The translations under genes were made by a program, and so were the position numbers. From assembly GCF_000423305.1 (NCBI RefSeq), contig NZ_AUHS01000011.1:111585-175584 (forward strand): a DNA stretch of 64,000 nt. Direction: 5' to 3'. The first letter of the stretch is position 1, and each line of letters begins with the position of its first letter. Shown one piece after another: positions 8,667 to 16,674 of this stretch. Under the pieces are notes generated by a model. The model made no database searches. It saw nothing but the letters and a program-made list of their open reading frames with translations, and was not told the origin of the DNA. Origin of the DNA: Legionella moravica DSM 19234 (GTDB lineage: Bacteria; Pseudomonadota; Gammaproteobacteria; Legionellales; Legionellaceae).

Positions 8667-9601
8667 TCAAAAAAATTTAATCTCTTGCACCGTTGCTCTA
8701 GTAATTCGAGATACTTTTCCTGCATTGGTTGAGATAAAAAACTGAAACCGATCAGCTCTTGCCATTTTGGTATTACCTGATGGAACTCTTGTACTATTCC
8801 ATCGATCACGTTCTGGTTTAATCCTAATTGTTCAATGGCAAAATATTTAAGAAAATCACTCTTTGTTAAATTATTTTTTTTTCCTTTTAGAGGTAAAGCC
8901 AGTTCTTCTTTGGTATTTTTTTGAGCGATAGTTGAGTTAAGTAAATCATATGCTGGTGATATGGAAATTTTTCTATCCTTAGTAATTAATGAAAAATTTT
9001 TTAGATGCATGTCTTCATTGCCGATCAGAAAGTTAAACAACGTCAATTTAAATAATTTCACGAATTCAATTTTTGGGAATGTACAAAACTGTTCTATAAC
9101 TGAAATCACTTTTTCCATAGAGCTTTTATATTTTGTATGTCGATCTTCACCCGATAGCTGTGCAAAATCTTCTAAAGCTAACTTTTTTTTATGGCCTATT
9201 CGATCAAAGCGTTTAATGAAGTAGGTCAAACTGTTGTCTTTGGAATAAACCAAACCATGAATCGGAACTTCAAGGCCAATGGTCTTTGCAAGGGTCATAG
9301 TAATGGCTTCATTTTCAGGCAATTCCGGATAAATATCGCTTTGTGGTTTTAAAATATATTGACCCTTTTGATCAACAATTTCAAAACGACCTTCTTTAAT
9401 CTTTAGTTTTGCGCTTAGTTTCTTTTGGACGCCTTGAACAGACATCTTTCCTACTCGAGCAATTGCTTCCTGACGCTGTTCATCAGCACTTAAATCTATA
9501 GGACTAAGGTTTTTTAATTGAGGAGAAAGCAAATGCAATCCATGTTGCGAATAGTTTTCTTTGTCACTAATCTTTTCATAAGTAATAGGGCAGTGTTTCA
9601 T
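8663..9601 (-). CDS. hipT: HipT toxin kinase of a HipBST system
   Basis: A 312-residue HipA-like Ser/Thr kinase core. It has the ATP-binding loop SVQGVQKKLS (about 53-62), the catalytic loop GNEDMHLKNF (about 190-199, Asp-x-x-x-x-Asn) and the metal-binding SPAYDLLNS (about 213-221). It lacks the HipA N-subdomain 1, which is encoded separately by hipS; this split is the hallmark of HipBST. HipT of E. coli O127 is known to phosphorylate TrpRS, and here a trpS gene lies 8 kb away in another island. ATGA overlap with hipS shows translational coupling. Confidence 0.9.
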   Translation of the reverse strand: MKHCPITYEKISDKENYSQHGLHLLSPQLKNLSPIDLSADEQRQEAIARVGKMSVQGVQKKLSAKLKIKEGRFEIVDQKGQYILKPQSDIYPELPENEAITMTLAKTIGLEVPIHGLVYSKDNSLTYFIKRFDRIGHKKKLALEDFAQLSGEDRHTKYKSSMEKVISVIEQFCTFPKIEFVKLFKLTLFNFLIGNEDMHLKNFSLITKDRKISISPAYDLLNSTIAQKNTKEELALPLKGKKNNLTKSDFLKYFAIEQLGLNQNVIDGIVQEFHQVIPKWQELIGFSFLSQPMQEKYLELLEQRCKRLNFFD

Positions 9602-9906
9602 CTTATTTCCTCAATAGTCACTGCGCCTACAACATCTTGGCCAACTAGTATCAACTGAGCAAAATAGTCATTTTTGTCAATTTTATATTTACGTAATAGT
9701 GCTTCAAGCATAATTCCTTCAGGAAGCAATCCTTCAAAAAAGGGTGGAAATACGTCAAAATCATAGATCTTATTGTTCAACGGCATAGTGAGTGAAACAG
9801 GCGCGCCCTGATAATCATCAAAGTAAGTAAATTGATATACTCCAGCTTGTAATTCTTCTAATATTCCAGCTTTAATACCATTCACTGATACGTATGCTTT
9901 TCTCAT
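9598..9906 (-). CDS. hipS: HipS, small antitoxin-like HipA N-subdomain protein
   Basis: A 102-residue protein matching the N-subdomain 1 of HipA as a separate chain: it opens KAYVSVNGIKAGILEE and has the conserved SLTMPL and FPPFFEGLLPEG motifs. In the known HipBST systems HipS neutralises HipT while HipB mainly boosts that effect and represses the promoter. It overlaps hipB and hipT by 4 bases each, so the three are one operon. Confidence 0.9.
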   Translation of the reverse strand: MRKAYVSVNGIKAGILEELQAGVYQFTYFDDYQGAPVSLTMPLNNKIYDFDVFPPFFEGLLPEGIMLEALLRKYKIDKNDYFAQLILVGQDVVGAVTIEEIR

Positions 9907-10151
9907 ATACTATGATCCGTTGTTTGAGGAAAAGGCGTTTCAAATTTCATTTGGATATTTAAAACATCGAACACTTTTAGCAAGGTGTTCAAGCGCACCG
10001 ATTCTTTCCCTTTTTCAATATCATAGATAACCGTCTTACCGACACCCGCTAACCGTGCTAATTCTTGCTGCGATAAGCCGCTTTGCTTTCGGTAGTAATG
10101 GACTAAATTGGCAATCTCGTTTGTGGGCATGGAACACCATAAATTAATCAT
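9903..10151 (-). CDS. hipB: HipB, Xre-family antitoxin and repressor
   Basis: An 82-residue protein with one Xre/Cro HTH (QQELARLAGVGKTVIYDIEKG, about 28-48). It is first in the operon and should bind the TTACTG-n6-CRGTAA sites just upstream (10156, 10226, 10298). The start is uncertain: the first ATG at 10151 lies only 4 bases from operator 1, and a second in-frame ATG at 10130 gives MPTNEIANLV, a better fit to the usual HipB N-terminus. Confidence 0.88.
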   Translation of the reverse strand: MINLWCSMPTNEIANLVHYYRKQSGLSQQELARLAGVGKTVIYDIEKGKESVRLNTLLKVFDVLNIQMKFETPFPQTTDHSI

Positions 10152-10155
10152 ATAT

Positions 10156-10173
10156 TACTGTTATAGCAGTAAA
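10156..10173. promoter_or_regulatory. hipB operator 1
   Basis: TTACTGTTATAGCAGTAA is an 18-bp palindrome (TTACTG n6 CAGTAA) directly before the hipB start. It is the first of three matching sites. Confidence 0.8.
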
Positions 10174-10225
10174 AACGATAGAAATAAATTTATAATTGCA
10201 TTTTTTTGCATTAATTAGCTATAAA

Positions 10226-10243
10226 TTACTGCTATGGCGGTAA
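10226..10243. promoter_or_regulatory. hipB operator 2
   Basis: TTACTGCTATGGCGGTAA, the same half-sites as operator 1, starting 70 bp from it (about 6.7 helical turns). Confidence 0.75.
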
Positions 10244-10297
10244 ATTTGATTGATTTCCTGATTTTACCTAAATTTATTTATTAAAAATTCTTGAAAA

Positions 10298-10315
10298 TTA
10301 CTGTTACCGCGGTAA
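10298..10315. promoter_or_regulatory. hipB operator 3
   Basis: TTACTGTTACCGCGGTAA, starting 72 bp from operator 2. With three near-evenly spaced sites, cooperative binding or DNA looping by HipB is plausible. Confidence 0.7.
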
Positions 10316-10550
10316 ATTTTTGAGGGAATAACAAAAAAGTCATGTTCAGTCTCAAAAATTTGTCCATTATGGATTAAAGGTTCGGCTAATATGGAATATA
10401 AGTTCGTTTAAAATGGAATGAGAATAGATTTCTATGATCAGGTAAAAAACATCGGGACAGAAGAGGGGCAAGTGGGCTCCTCTTATCATTACTGGTCTAA
10501 TTCGCTGATTTTTTTAATTAATACTATATTAAGCACCCGTGGGGTCATCA
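10316..10550. other. Intergenic region with recurrent GGGAC/ATATGGA module (copy A)
   Basis: No gene is seen. GTCCATTATGGATTAA ... CTAATATGGAATATAA, then CGGGACAG ... ACTGGTC, resembles 23655-23830 in order and wording. 10546-10558 is a duplicated tip of the palindromic element (CCCGTGGGGTCAT) directly before copy 3. Confidence 0.4.
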
Positions 10551-10641
10551 CCCGTAGGGTCAGGCCTTGAATTTTGAATTACAACCACTTGCCAATAAAA
10601 AACCGGTACAATTCACAATTCAAGGCCTGACCCCATTGATG
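10551..10641. repeat. 90-bp palindromic element, copy 3
   Basis: Same as copies 1 and 2 apart from a few substitutions (CCCGTAGGGT tip, GCCAATAAA and TTCACAATT inside). The 13-base tip duplication before it suggests slippage or a second insertion at the same point. Confidence 0.9.
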
Positions 10642-10705
10642 GTGCGGAATATTGGGTGTTTTGGCCATTTTTATTATAGAATTGCCTGTATTAACAATGA
10701 GTAAA

Positions 10706-11926
10706 TTATAGTTCATTTTCATCCAGTAACATTTCTTCCGGAATCCTTATAGATAAATTATGAAGCTGATAATTAATGACTGAATCACAAAAAACGTGAT
10801 TTAGAAATAAAAGACTGGGATTTTCCAAAGTGCATCCTTCCTTTTTGGCAAAATAAGCATGTTGATTAAACTCTTCCCACTCTTGTGCTATATGAGGTTT
10901 TAAGTCACTGGTGCTCTGGAGTGCTTCTTTGTAAATGCAAGGAGTGTGTCTTAAATTACCTGAAAATTGAGGGTGAGCAGCAAAATTAGCCAAAAGTATT
11001 TGCATCAATGAGTATCGGCTTAAACGATTTAGGAGTGTTGAGGGGGCTTCTGCTGTTTTTGAGTAATCAATAACTCCTTCGCAAATAATAGCAGTTTCAA
11101 ATTGAGCGTTGATTTGTGTGGTAAAACAAAACTCCTTTTTATCAAATGAGGGCATGAAGCCTAAAATAAGTTCATCATGATAATGATGCTGCACATATCG
11201 AGAGAGCTTGATGATAACTGGAGTATTATCTTGTAATGCACTTAAAAGAATGACTTTGGCTGTTGCATATTGCGGGAGGTAGCTTCGTTTGTGATCATCA
11301 TAACGAGTTACAAGCAGTTGATTTAGAATCGTATTGCTAGAAAGTTGGCTTTTCTTTTGAATAAAATGGCATGACATCGCAGAGAGTTCTTTTTGAGCAC
11401 TGGAAACCAGTGATTTGATTTTATTATGGACCAGACCCAGAGTATTCAATGCTTCCAGACATGTTTTTTCATGAAGCATAAAAGAGGTAGATGGGAATTG
11501 CTTTTTAGTTAATGTCAGCACATGTGACAAAAAAACAAATTTAATATCAAAAAGAAACGCCTCATCTAGCTCGGTATAGAGATGGTTCTCTTGAAGATAG
11601 TCTTCAATCGTTTGCTTGGTATGTTCGCTAATAGGAGGTAATGTATTAATTTTTTCTATAAGTTCTTCTATGGTTTGGATAAGTACTTCCCATTGATGCC
11701 AATTATTGTTTTTTTGGTACTTATGAACCATATGCCATAGAGTAAATGCTCTGATATGACACGCATTCTCACAAACCAGAGGATCAAGGGCATACAGTTC
11801 TTTGTTTATAAACAGTTGCGCAGATTGTTGGCATAGTTTAAAAAGGTTTGTTAAGGTTTCTTTAGGAAAATTAATCAGTTTATGAAGAAAGTCGTGAGGG
11901 AAAATAGAAATGAGGTTTGGCGGCAT
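10706..11926 (-). CDS. Effector-sized protein of unknown function
   Basis: A 406-residue soluble protein, mostly alpha-helical by composition, with no signal peptide, membrane helix or recognisable catalytic motif. The C-terminus (RIPEEMLLDENEL) is rich in Glu with hydrophobic residues near the end, as in many Dot/Icm (type IVB) secretion signals. That, the size and the isolated position make an effector possible, but this is inference. The start is the first ATG; the stop lies 64 bases from palindromic copy 3. Confidence 0.5.
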   Translation of the reverse strand: MPPNLISIFPHDFLHKLINFPKETLTNLFKLCQQSAQLFINKELYALDPLVCENACHIRAFTLWHMVHKYQKNNNWHQWEVLIQTIEELIEKINTLPPISEHTKQTIEDYLQENHLYTELDEAFLFDIKFVFLSHVLTLTKKQFPSTSFMLHEKTCLEALNTLGLVHNKIKSLVSSAQKELSAMSCHFIQKKSQLSSNTILNQLLVTRYDDHKRSYLPQYATAKVILLSALQDNTPVIIKLSRYVQHHYHDELILGFMPSFDKKEFCFTTQINAQFETAIICEGVIDYSKTAEAPSTLLNRLSRYSLMQILLANFAAHPQFSGNLRHTPCIYKEALQSTSDLKPHIAQEWEEFNQHAYFAKKEGCTLENPSLLFLNHVFCDSVINYQLHNLSIRIPEEMLLDENEL

Positions 11927-12089
11927 AATGAATTATCCATAATTACACGGACTGGTATTGTATAAAAATATTACACAAAAATCAATTAATCAGCACGATT
12001 GATTAATTTTTTAGGCTCTCATTAAACGACCACATTTTGATACTCCAAATAGAGTAGGGAGATGTCTTGTGTAGTAATATTCTTTTTTA

Positions 12090-12242
12090 TCAGATACTTG
12101 AGAGAAGAGCATATAAATTAGATACAGTTCCCGAACTGATATTGAGGCTTCGCCCAACATCACGGTTACTAAGCTCTTGTTCATGCTGTCGAAATACACC
12201 TTGAGTTTTTCGAATACTTAATAGTCTCTCGATGATCTCACC
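12090..12242 (-). pseudogene. IS21-family IstA transposase fragment
   Basis: The minus strand reads GEIIERLLSIRKTQGVFRQ, then LSNRDVGRSLNISSGTVSNL, then two stops. L-S-x-R-x-(I/V)-x-R-S-L-x-I-S-x-x-T-V-S is the N-terminal HTH of IstA transposases of IS21. Only ~50 codons remain; the DDE domain and istB are absent. Confidence 0.65.
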
Positions 12243-12290
12243 TTGGGTCACAAGACGAGTATTCTATTAACGGAATCACTGATAAAATGC

Positions 12291-12378
12291 TCCGGAATTG
12301 GTGATCAAGTAACGCCATAATCACTGATCAAGTGTTTCCAGAATCTACGATTAAATACGGCTGGAGTTGGTGATCATT
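12291..12378. repeat. IS21-type terminal repeats
   Basis: GAATTGGTGATCA (12295) and GAGTTGGTGATCA (12364) occur 69 bp apart, with a weaker ACTGATCAAG between them. IS21 elements carry several internal repeats at each end. This fits the adjacent istA fragment, so this is the left end of a destroyed IS21 copy. Confidence 0.5.
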
Positions 12379-12395
12379 TCATTCCGGAATACACA

Positions 12396-12461
12396 GACAG
12401 GCAAGATTTACTTGGGCATCGTTCAGGAAGGATTACAACTCACTATTCTTCAGCTGCACAA
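12396..12461 (+). pseudogene. C-terminal relic of a XerC/D-like integrase
   Basis: The frame reads DRQDLLGHRSGRITTHYSSA. L-G-H-x-S/R-x-x-I-T-T-x-Y is the last conserved box of tyrosine recombinases, with the catalytic His and Tyr present. The frame runs into palindromic copy 4 and nothing upstream matches. Distinct from the P4-type relics at 8583 and 21053. Confidence 0.7.
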
Positions 12462-12551
12462 CCGTGGGGTCAGGCCTTGAATTTTGAATTACAACCACTT
12501 GCTAATAAAAAACCGGTACAATTCATAATTCAAGGCCTGACCCCATTGATG
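12462..12551. repeat. 90-bp palindromic element, copy 4
   Basis: Same sequence as copy 1. Bases 12552-12566 repeat its right tip (CTGACCCCATTGATG). The element supplies the stop codon and last residues of the minus-strand gene at 12489-13256 and also cuts the integrase relic at 12396-12461. Confidence 0.9.
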
Positions 12552-13256
12552 CTGACCCCATTGATGTTCAGCTATATTGGGATAGTTAAGGCGAATAATA
12601 TTATTATATTCTTCTTCATTACTGTATTTATAGCTCGCTTCGTCTTCCCACAATAAATTCATTAAATTTAAGAGAGTTTTAATACTCGATTCAGCTACAT
12701 AATCTAAAGGTTTAACCTTTGGTATTAGACCGGGGGTTGCAACTATTGGAGGTCTTACCAGGGCTTTATCAAAGGATGAAGCATTGTCTCTTCCTGTAAA
12801 ATACAAAGGAGATTTAGTACTAATAAATTCATAGAGATCATGCGCAAGGTATCGTTTATAAATTTTTAATAGCTCCTTATCTGCAAGTGTACTAATTTTT
12901 TCTTCTAATGGTATAAGCATTTCAGTGATTTTTGCTGCAGTAACCCAGCAAACGCGGCGTGCGGGTTTATCAGATTTTAAATAATCAACTATTGATACTG
13001 ATGTTTCCTTATATTTGTCTAGATAAAATCTTGAGGTGGATAGAATATCATTTTTATTATTTCTATAAGCCTGGTATGTGATTGCTGAGGCAGCAAAAAA
13101 AGCAGCGCTGCATGTAAATGAATCAAAGTTATCCATTGGAAAAAGAAGTCCTTGGCTAATTGCAACAATGCCGGACAAACTTAAAAAAACGGTTGAGATT
13201 AGAGGGAGAAACCTTAATAAGGTACTAATTTTTTTGCATTTAGAGTGAAAGTGCAT
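12489..13256 (-). CDS. Membrane protein of unknown function with repeat-derived C-terminus
   Basis: A 255-residue protein. Two N-terminal hydrophobic segments (about 14-36 and 48-62) are followed by a soluble helical domain of about 150 residues with no known motif. The last ~25 residues (HQWGQHQWGQALNYELYRFF and on) are entirely encoded by palindromic copy 4, so the natural C-terminus has been lost at about residue 230. It may be a truncated gene. The same element-encoded tail can be read at copy 2. Confidence 0.5.
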   Translation of the reverse strand: MHFHSKCKKISTLLRFLPLISTVFLSLSGIVAISQGLLFPMDNFDSFTCSAAFFAASAITYQAYRNNKNDILSTSRFYLDKYKETSVSIVDYLKSDKPARRVCWVTAAKITEMLIPLEEKISTLADKELLKIYKRYLAHDLYEFISTKSPLYFTGRDNASSFDKALVRPPIVATPGLIPKVKPLDYVAESSIKTLLNLMNLLWEDEASYKYSNEEEYNNIIRLNYPNIAEHQWGQHQWGQALNYELYRFFISKWL

Positions 13257-13309
13257 TACAACCTTAAGACTAAAGAATTGAATTGCTGTTGTTGCTAGTT
13301 GTTATCTGT

Positions 13310-13329
13310 GAGTGCCCCATCAGTGCCCC
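13310..13329 (-). promoter_or_regulatory. Tandem GGGGCACT arm-type repeats, left of att copy 1
   Basis: GAGTGCCCCATCAGTGCCCC on the plus strand. The same tandem motif is near the other two att copies (25769 and 38096), so it is a common part of the recombination region, probably integrase arm-binding sites. Confidence 0.5.
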
Positions 13330-13360
13330 TCAGAGGTCTTAAATTTATTCGAAATACTCG

Positions 13361-13419
13361 TAACTACTTGATTTTATTGGTGGGCCCACTAGGACTTGAA
13401 CCTAGGACCAACGGATTAT
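13361..13419 (-). repeat. tRNA-Met 3'-half attachment repeat, copy 1
   Basis: On the minus strand this is the T-arm and acceptor of a tRNA (CCTAGGTTCAAGTCCTAG then TGGGCCCACCA). 59 bp from TAACTACTTGATTTT to CGGATTAT are identical to 38145-38203. The 5' half of the tRNA is missing, and the anticodon loop region diverges (ATTAGTC instead of ATGAGTC), so this is an att site, not a gene. The integrase starts 161 bases to the right. Confidence 0.85.
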
Positions 13420-13540
13420 TAGTCTGTAAAATACGGGTTTTAGCACGTTTTATCAAATTTTAAATTCTTTAAAAACCTTTTAAAATCAACGTTTATAAGC
13501 CATAATTTGCCATATTGAAATTTATTTAGTTTTAAATAAA

Positions 13541-13563
13541 GTGTCTACATGGCGTCTACATGG
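13541..13563 (+). promoter_or_regulatory. GTCTACATGG tandem repeats before the integrase
   Basis: GTGTCTACATGGCGTCTACA holds two copies of GTCTACATGG 11 bp apart, 18 bases before the integrase ATG. Probably arm-type or autoregulatory sites of this integrase. Confidence 0.5.
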
Positions 13564-13580
13564 GATTTTAGAGGTGTATT

Positions 13581-14807
13581 ATGGCGGAAGCTGAAAAGGG
13601 TATTAAATTAACCAAAACCATCGTTGATAAACTCGAACATATCCCCGGTAAAACCCAAACGTTTTATCGTGATAATGATTTAAAAGGCTTTGCTTTGAGA
13701 ATTACCTCAGGTGGCGTCAAAAGTTTCATTGTTGAAACCAGAATCAATGGTAAGGTTAAAAGAGTCACTTTAGGCAAATACGGCAACTTGACAGTTGAAG
13801 AAGCCAGAAAGCAGGCCAAGAGTCTTTTGGGTAGTGTGGCCAGAGGTGATGATCCCATTGCTGAAAAGAAAACCAAGAAAGTTCATGCCATGACCTTACA
13901 ACAAGTGCTGAATGATTACTTAAAAGCAAGAAAAGATTTAAAGCCACGTACCTTAAACGATTATCAATGTGTGCTGCATGAGGTCGTACCTGACTGGCTT
14001 GATAAACCTCTGGTAAATATTACCCGCGAGATGATTGCCAAACGGCATACCAAACATGGCCACGCAAATAGTAAAGCTCGTGCTAATAATGCCATGAGAG
14101 TATTAAGAGCCATTTTTAATTACGCCATGTATGAATATCAAGATGGTAACGGACATCCAATTATTACTATTAACCCAGTCAAATATCTCTCGCATACCCG
14201 GGCATGGTATCGAGTAGATCGAAAACAAACAGTCATCAAACCCCATCAATTAGCTGACTGGTATAAAGCAGTTATTGTACTGGTAGAGACCGATAACTAC
14301 CGTAATGCCTTATTATGGCATGATTATTTTTTATTGCTTTTGTTTACCGGCATGCGAAAAATGGAAGCTGCATCTTTGCGCTGGGAAGATGTGGATCTCA
14401 AATCAAAAACTATTACTTTGCAAGACACCAAAAACCACGAAATCCACACACTACCTATGTCTGATTTTGTCTTTGAGTTAATGGAACGCAGGAGCCGGAA
14501 TAAAACGAGTGAGTTTGTATTCCCAGCTGAAAGTAAAACAGGTTATATCTATGAGCCTAAAAAGGCGGTGAATAGGGTAGTGGAGTTATCAGAGGTACCT
14601 TTCACTCTCCATGATCTTCGAAGAACTTTTGCTACTATAGCCGATAGTCTTGATCTTCCAGCTTACGCATTAAAGCGACTTCTTAATCATAAAATGAATA
14701 ATGATGTAACTGCCGGGTATATCATGAAAGATGTGGAGCGATTACGTAAACCAATGCAGCAAGTTACCAATTTCTTGCTTGAGCATATGGGAGGACAAAG
14801 CGTATGA
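13581..14807 (+). CDS. P4-type tyrosine integrase
   Basis: A 408-residue site-specific recombinase. The N-terminal ~85 residues are the arm-DNA-binding domain (GFALRITSGGVKSFIVE, RVTLGKYGNLTVEEARKQAK); a SAM-like core-binding domain follows (about 105-190). Catalytic residues are visible: Arg in TGMRKMEAASL (near 257), HDLRRTF (His/Arg near 354), LLNHKMNNDVTAGYI (His and Tyr near 373 and 382). It is adjacent to the tRNA-Met att repeat, so it should integrate at that tRNA. The fic gene follows by 28 bases. Relics of near-identical C-termini are at 8583 and 21053. Confidence 0.92.
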   Translation: MAEAEKGIKLTKTIVDKLEHIPGKTQTFYRDNDLKGFALRITSGGVKSFIVETRINGKVKRVTLGKYGNLTVEEARKQAKSLLGSVARGDDPIAEKKTKKVHAMTLQQVLNDYLKARKDLKPRTLNDYQCVLHEVVPDWLDKPLVNITREMIAKRHTKHGHANSKARANNAMRVLRAIFNYAMYEYQDGNGHPIITINPVKYLSHTRAWYRVDRKQTVIKPHQLADWYKAVIVLVETDNYRNALLWHDYFLLLLFTGMRKMEAASLRWEDVDLKSKTITLQDTKNHEIHTLPMSDFVFELMERRSRNKTSEFVFPAESKTGYIYEPKKAVNRVVELSEVPFTLHDLRRTFATIADSLDLPAYALKRLLNHKMNNDVTAGYIMKDVERLRKPMQQVTNFLLEHMGGQSV

Positions 14808-14835
14808 TGATATCTAAACCTAGAGGAATTTTCTT

Positions 14836-15924
14836 ATGACTTTAAAAGATTCAATGCCATCTTTATTTGAGGTGGGTGATCTTGAAACCAAGGCTGTTTT
14901 AAAAGCAGCAGCTAAAGCTCATCAGGCCTTAGGTGAGGTAAAAGGGGTTGCTGCAAATATTCCTAATCAATATATCTTGATTGGTACTTTGTCCTTGCAA
15001 GAGGCCAAGGAAAGTTCTGCCATTGAGAATATAATCACAACGCATGATGATCTATATCGCAGTGATTATGAGTCAAAAAGCTTTGTATCCCATAGTGCAA
15101 AAGAAGTGCATAACTATGCCCAAGCATTAAATCGTGGGTATAGGATAGTTAAAGAAATGGGATTAATTACAAACAATACGCTATTAACTATTCAGCAAAC
15201 ACTTGAAGAAAATGACGCTGGTTTTCGTACTCAGGCGGGTACACAACTGAAAAATGATCAGACTGGTGAAGTGATTTATACACCACCACAAGATAGGGAT
15301 GAGATTATTCGGCTGATGTCTGATTTAGAACGATTCATCAATGAAGATGAACGCTGTAGCTATGATGATCTGGTAAAAATGGCATTAATTCATCATCAAT
15401 TTGAAAGTATTCACCCTTTTTATGACGGCAATGGAAGAACAGGTCGGATTCTCAATATTCTTTATTTAGTAAAACAAGGGTTGCTGGATACACCTATTTT
15501 GTATTTGTCGCGCTATATAAACCAGAATAAACAACAGTACTATTCATTATTACAAAAAGTACGCGATGAGAAAGATTGGGAGTCATGGATACTCTATATA
15601 TTAAAAGCGGTTGAAAGCACTGCAAAGCAGACAACACTTTTAATTAGCGAGATCAGGGCACTAATGCAAAGTTATAAAGTAGAAATGAAAGATAAATTGC
15701 CTAAAGTTTATAGTCATGAATTATTAAATAATTTATTCAAGCATCCCTATACCAAAATAGACTTTGTAGTGAGTGATACGGGCAAATCTCGTCAAACGGC
15801 CTCAAAATATTTGGATGAGTTGGTACAAATTAAATTGTTATCCAAGCACAAGATAGCAAAAGACAATTTATACCTTAACGACAATCTTTATCGATTATTA
15901 ATGAATATTCCCATTGTAGATTAA
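14836..15924 (+). CDS. Fic-family AMP-transferase with self-inhibitory helix and C-terminal HTH
   Basis: A 362-residue Fic protein. The catalytic motif HPFYDGNGRTGR (about 193-204) is intact. SSAIEN near residue 60 matches the (S/T)xxxE(G/N) inhibitory motif, so it is probably a class II Fic kept inactive in cis. The C-terminal ~70 residues (DTGKSRQTASKYLDELVQ) form a winged-helix. Fic enzymes attach AMP to target hydroxyls; the target here is unknown. GAGGAA lies 9 bases before the ATG, and the gene is 28 bases after the integrase. A 31-bp perfect inverted repeat follows the stop by 5 bases. Confidence 0.9.
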   Translation: MTLKDSMPSLFEVGDLETKAVLKAAAKAHQALGEVKGVAANIPNQYILIGTLSLQEAKESSAIENIITTHDDLYRSDYESKSFVSHSAKEVHNYAQALNRGYRIVKEMGLITNNTLLTIQQTLEENDAGFRTQAGTQLKNDQTGEVIYTPPQDRDEIIRLMSDLERFINEDERCSYDDLVKMALIHHQFESIHPFYDGNGRTGRILNILYLVKQGLLDTPILYLSRYINQNKQQYYSLLQKVRDEKDWESWILYILKAVESTAKQTTLLISEIRALMQSYKVEMKDKLPKVYSHELLNNLFKHPYTKIDFVVSDTGKSRQTASKYLDELVQIKLLSKHKIAKDNLYLNDNLYRLLMNIPIVD

Positions 15925-15929
15925 ATAGT

Positions 15930-16001
15930 CATGTTAAAGAAATCGCATTTTCTTAACATGACCTCATTCTCATGTTAAGAAAATGCGATTTCTTTAACAT
16001 G
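15930..16001. repeat. 31-bp perfect inverted repeat after fic
   Basis: Left arm 15930-15960 and right arm 15971-16001 are exact reverse complements, separated by ACCTCATTCT. Each arm is bounded by CATGTTAA and TTAACATG, so each is itself partly palindromic; a further GTTAACATGATGTTAA follows at about 16033. It is far longer than a usual terminator and has no T-run. A binding array for the Fic C-terminal HTH, or a recombination or replication cruciform, is more likely. Confidence 0.85.
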
Positions 16002-16674
16002 AGAGGTGATATAAGTTAAATTATTTGAATATTGTTAACATGATGTTAAATAGAAACTACTGGGGCAAAGCAATGAGTATAAAAAAATAAGTATGTATTT
16101 TGTTTGTTTATCCATTTGCGGAATATTACATGCAATGCTCCCTGTTGAAGTGATTCAATCCTGCAAAAACAATAACCCAGCAAATAAATCCGTTCTCATG
16201 ACCTGCATCAAATGCTTATCAGTATTTTATCGCTTCAGATCCTTATAATGAAAAAAAATCAAATTATGAGATCTCGTTCTATTTTTTTGAGAAACATGAT
16301 TAATCAACATTCCTTTTCACGAGTTTAAATAAGAATGAAATTGACATTATACCTTTGCCCGAGGTTGTGAATTTTATTAGTAACTTTCTTATGCCTAAAA
16401 TTGTCAAAGAATCTTTAAATTAAAATAATCAGGTGGTAGTTGCAAAGTTACTATTGAAGTGAGGGACAAAAGGGACAACCGGGATGCCCTCGTCTTTATT
16501 GGGTTAGATGGGTCCCTTGCTTATTTTGAAATGGTGTGATCTAGGAGACATAATAATTGTTTAAGAGGGACAGGGGGCAATTCTTTTAACTAATGGAAGG
16601 TATAAGATTCAGCTTGCATTTAGTTTTTATCGACATTAAAATGCCGCCGCTGTAATTATTTTTAAGGATTACTT
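16002..16674 (+). other. Decayed coding region and GGGAC module (copy C)
   Basis: Short frames that look like pieces of one protein can be read on the plus strand with shifts between them: MLPVEVIQSCKNNNPANKS (from about 16134), SNAYQYFIASDPYNEKKSN and on (about 16206-16301), and NEIDIIPLPEVVNFISNFLM (about 16337-16420). The family is not recognised. 16463-16580 carries GGGACAAAAGGGACAAC ... TGGGTCCCTTGCTTATTTTG, which matches 23740-23800 in layout. Confidence 0.4.

Noticed and set aside
12011..12199. A 62-codon minus-strand frame
   Set aside because: It is out of frame with the recognisable IstA HTH peptide in the same DNA and has no ribosome-binding site.
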